This document shows positions 5,638 to 6,027 of a DNA stretch of 6,027 nt, piece after piece. The stretch lies in assembly GCA_947177345.1 (NCBI GenBank), contig CAMWUB010000095.1, positions 1-6,027 of the forward strand. Direction: 5' to 3'. Position 1 is the stretch's first letter. Each line of letters begins with the position of its first letter. The position numbers were made by a program, and so were the translations under genes. The notes beneath the pieces were generated by a model. That model worked only from the letters and a program-made list of their open reading frames with translations, was not told the DNA's origin and made no database searches. This DNA comes from an uncultured Ruminococcus sp. GTDB lineage: Bacteria; Bacillota; Clostridia; Oscillospirales; Ruminococcaceae.

Positions 5638-5652
5638 GCCTTATAAAAGGTA

Positions 5653-5681
5653 TTGACAAATCGGGCAAAATATGTTACAAT
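5653..5681 (+). promoter_or_regulatory. Sigma-A promoter of the four-cysteine protein gene
   Basis: TTGACA at 5653-5658, a 17-base spacer and TACAAT at 5676-5681, with TG at 5673-5674 making an extended -10. The start of transcription should be near 5688, giving a leader of about 24 bases that contains the ribosome site GAGGTGA at 5701-5707. Confidence 0.88.
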
Positions 5682-5711
5682 GGAGTTAATATAATTTTGT
5701 GAGGTGATTTT

Positions 5712-5993
5712 ATGGGTTTATTTTCTTCTTTCGGAAAAACAAAGTATTTTGACAGCAACATCACGCCTAAATGTGCTTACTGCCAGTCCGGAACTCGTAC
5801 ACAAGATGGTGATAACATTAAATGTATTAAAAACGGTCTTGTTTCCCCTGACCATTCCTGTGGAAAGTTTGCTTATTCTCCGCTTAAACGTGTTCCGGTA
5901 AAACAGTTGAATTTCGTTGGCAGTATGGCAGATGAAGATTTATATCTTGAATCCGCCGGAGACCGTACCGAAAAAGATTCAGAAACAGAATAA
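5712..5993 (+). CDS. Small four-cysteine protein of unknown function
   Basis: This is a 93-residue soluble protein with no signal peptide or membrane span. Four cysteines, C21-x2-C24, C38 and C50, occur in the order CxYC, GDNIKC, SPDHSC. The spacing fits a small metal site, most simply one zinc ion, but this is inferred. The segment GKFAYSPLKRVPVKQ (51-65) resembles a basic motif I associate with small uncharacterised clostridial proteins of the same layout. The tail from about residue 72 is acidic and probably disordered. The ATG at 5712 follows GAGGTGA with a 4-base gap and sits behind a strong sigma-A promoter, so the gene is likely expressed in ordinary growth. No terminator is visible before the window ends. 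I cannot assign a function. Confidence 0.88.
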   Translation: MGLFSSFGKTKYFDSNITPKCAYCQSGTRTQDGDNIKCIKNGLVSPDHSCGKFAYSPLKRVPVKQLNFVGSMADEDLYLESAGDRTEKDSETE

Positions 5994-6027
5994 TTAAATA
6001 TCAATCAGAAAGTGACAATATGAAATT

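Noticed and set aside
6020..6027. ATGAAATT at the right edge as the start of another gene
   Set aside because: Only two codons are visible and the preceding AAAGTGA is a weak ribosome site, so it cannot be supported from this window alone.
1..6027. CRISPR array, insertion sequence or riboswitch
   Set aside because: I saw no regularly spaced direct repeats, no transposase and no leader long enough for a known riboswitch.

Overview
The window looks like chromosomal DNA of a low-GC Gram-positive gut or rumen anaerobe, most likely a Ruminococcus-type member of the Oscillospiraceae. The signs are AT-rich intergenic DNA, strong GGAGG-type ribosome sites, two secreted proteins ending in type I dockerins with ruminococcal-style spacing, a BspA-type leucine-rich-repeat plus transglutaminase architecture, and sigma-A promoters that all carry an extended -10. 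The genus is inferred from protein style, not from a marker gene.

Left part (about 276-2846, minus strand): a compact three-gene operon read right to left. It encodes an ECF-type sigma factor, a single-pass membrane protein with a very short cytoplasmic tail and a long Thr/Val/Glu-rich stalk (probably the partner anti-sigma factor or sensor), and an exported dockerin protein built from three diverged internal repeats. The genes overlap by 14 and 8 bases, so translation is probably coupled, and a good intrinsic terminator closes the operon at 276-310. Bases 1-275 hold no gene I can name, only a doubtful open frame.

Middle (2847-5307): a 173-bp divergent region separates the sigma operon from a plus-strand gene with a near-consensus promoter. 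That gene encodes a 665-residue exported protein: two blocks of BspA-type leucine-rich repeats, a transglutaminase-like domain with an apparently complete Cys-His-Asp triad, and a C-terminal dockerin. An ATGA overlap at its stop leads into the decayed remains of a further exported protein, broken by stops and frame changes.

Right part (5308-6027): a minus-strand tRNA-Trp(CCA) gene with encoded CCA, a perfect consensus promoter and a strong terminator; a 13-bp perfect inverted repeat in AT-rich DNA; and a plus-strand gene for a 93-residue four-cysteine protein with its own near-consensus promoter.

Taken together, the two dockerin proteins should both be delivered outside the cell and docked to cohesin-bearing scaffoldins. 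The sigma/membrane-protein pair beside them suggests a local surface-sensing circuit whose third gene product is itself a dockerin-carrying extracellular component. That link between docked proteins and sigma-factor control is an inference from gene order and is the most interesting idea in the window.
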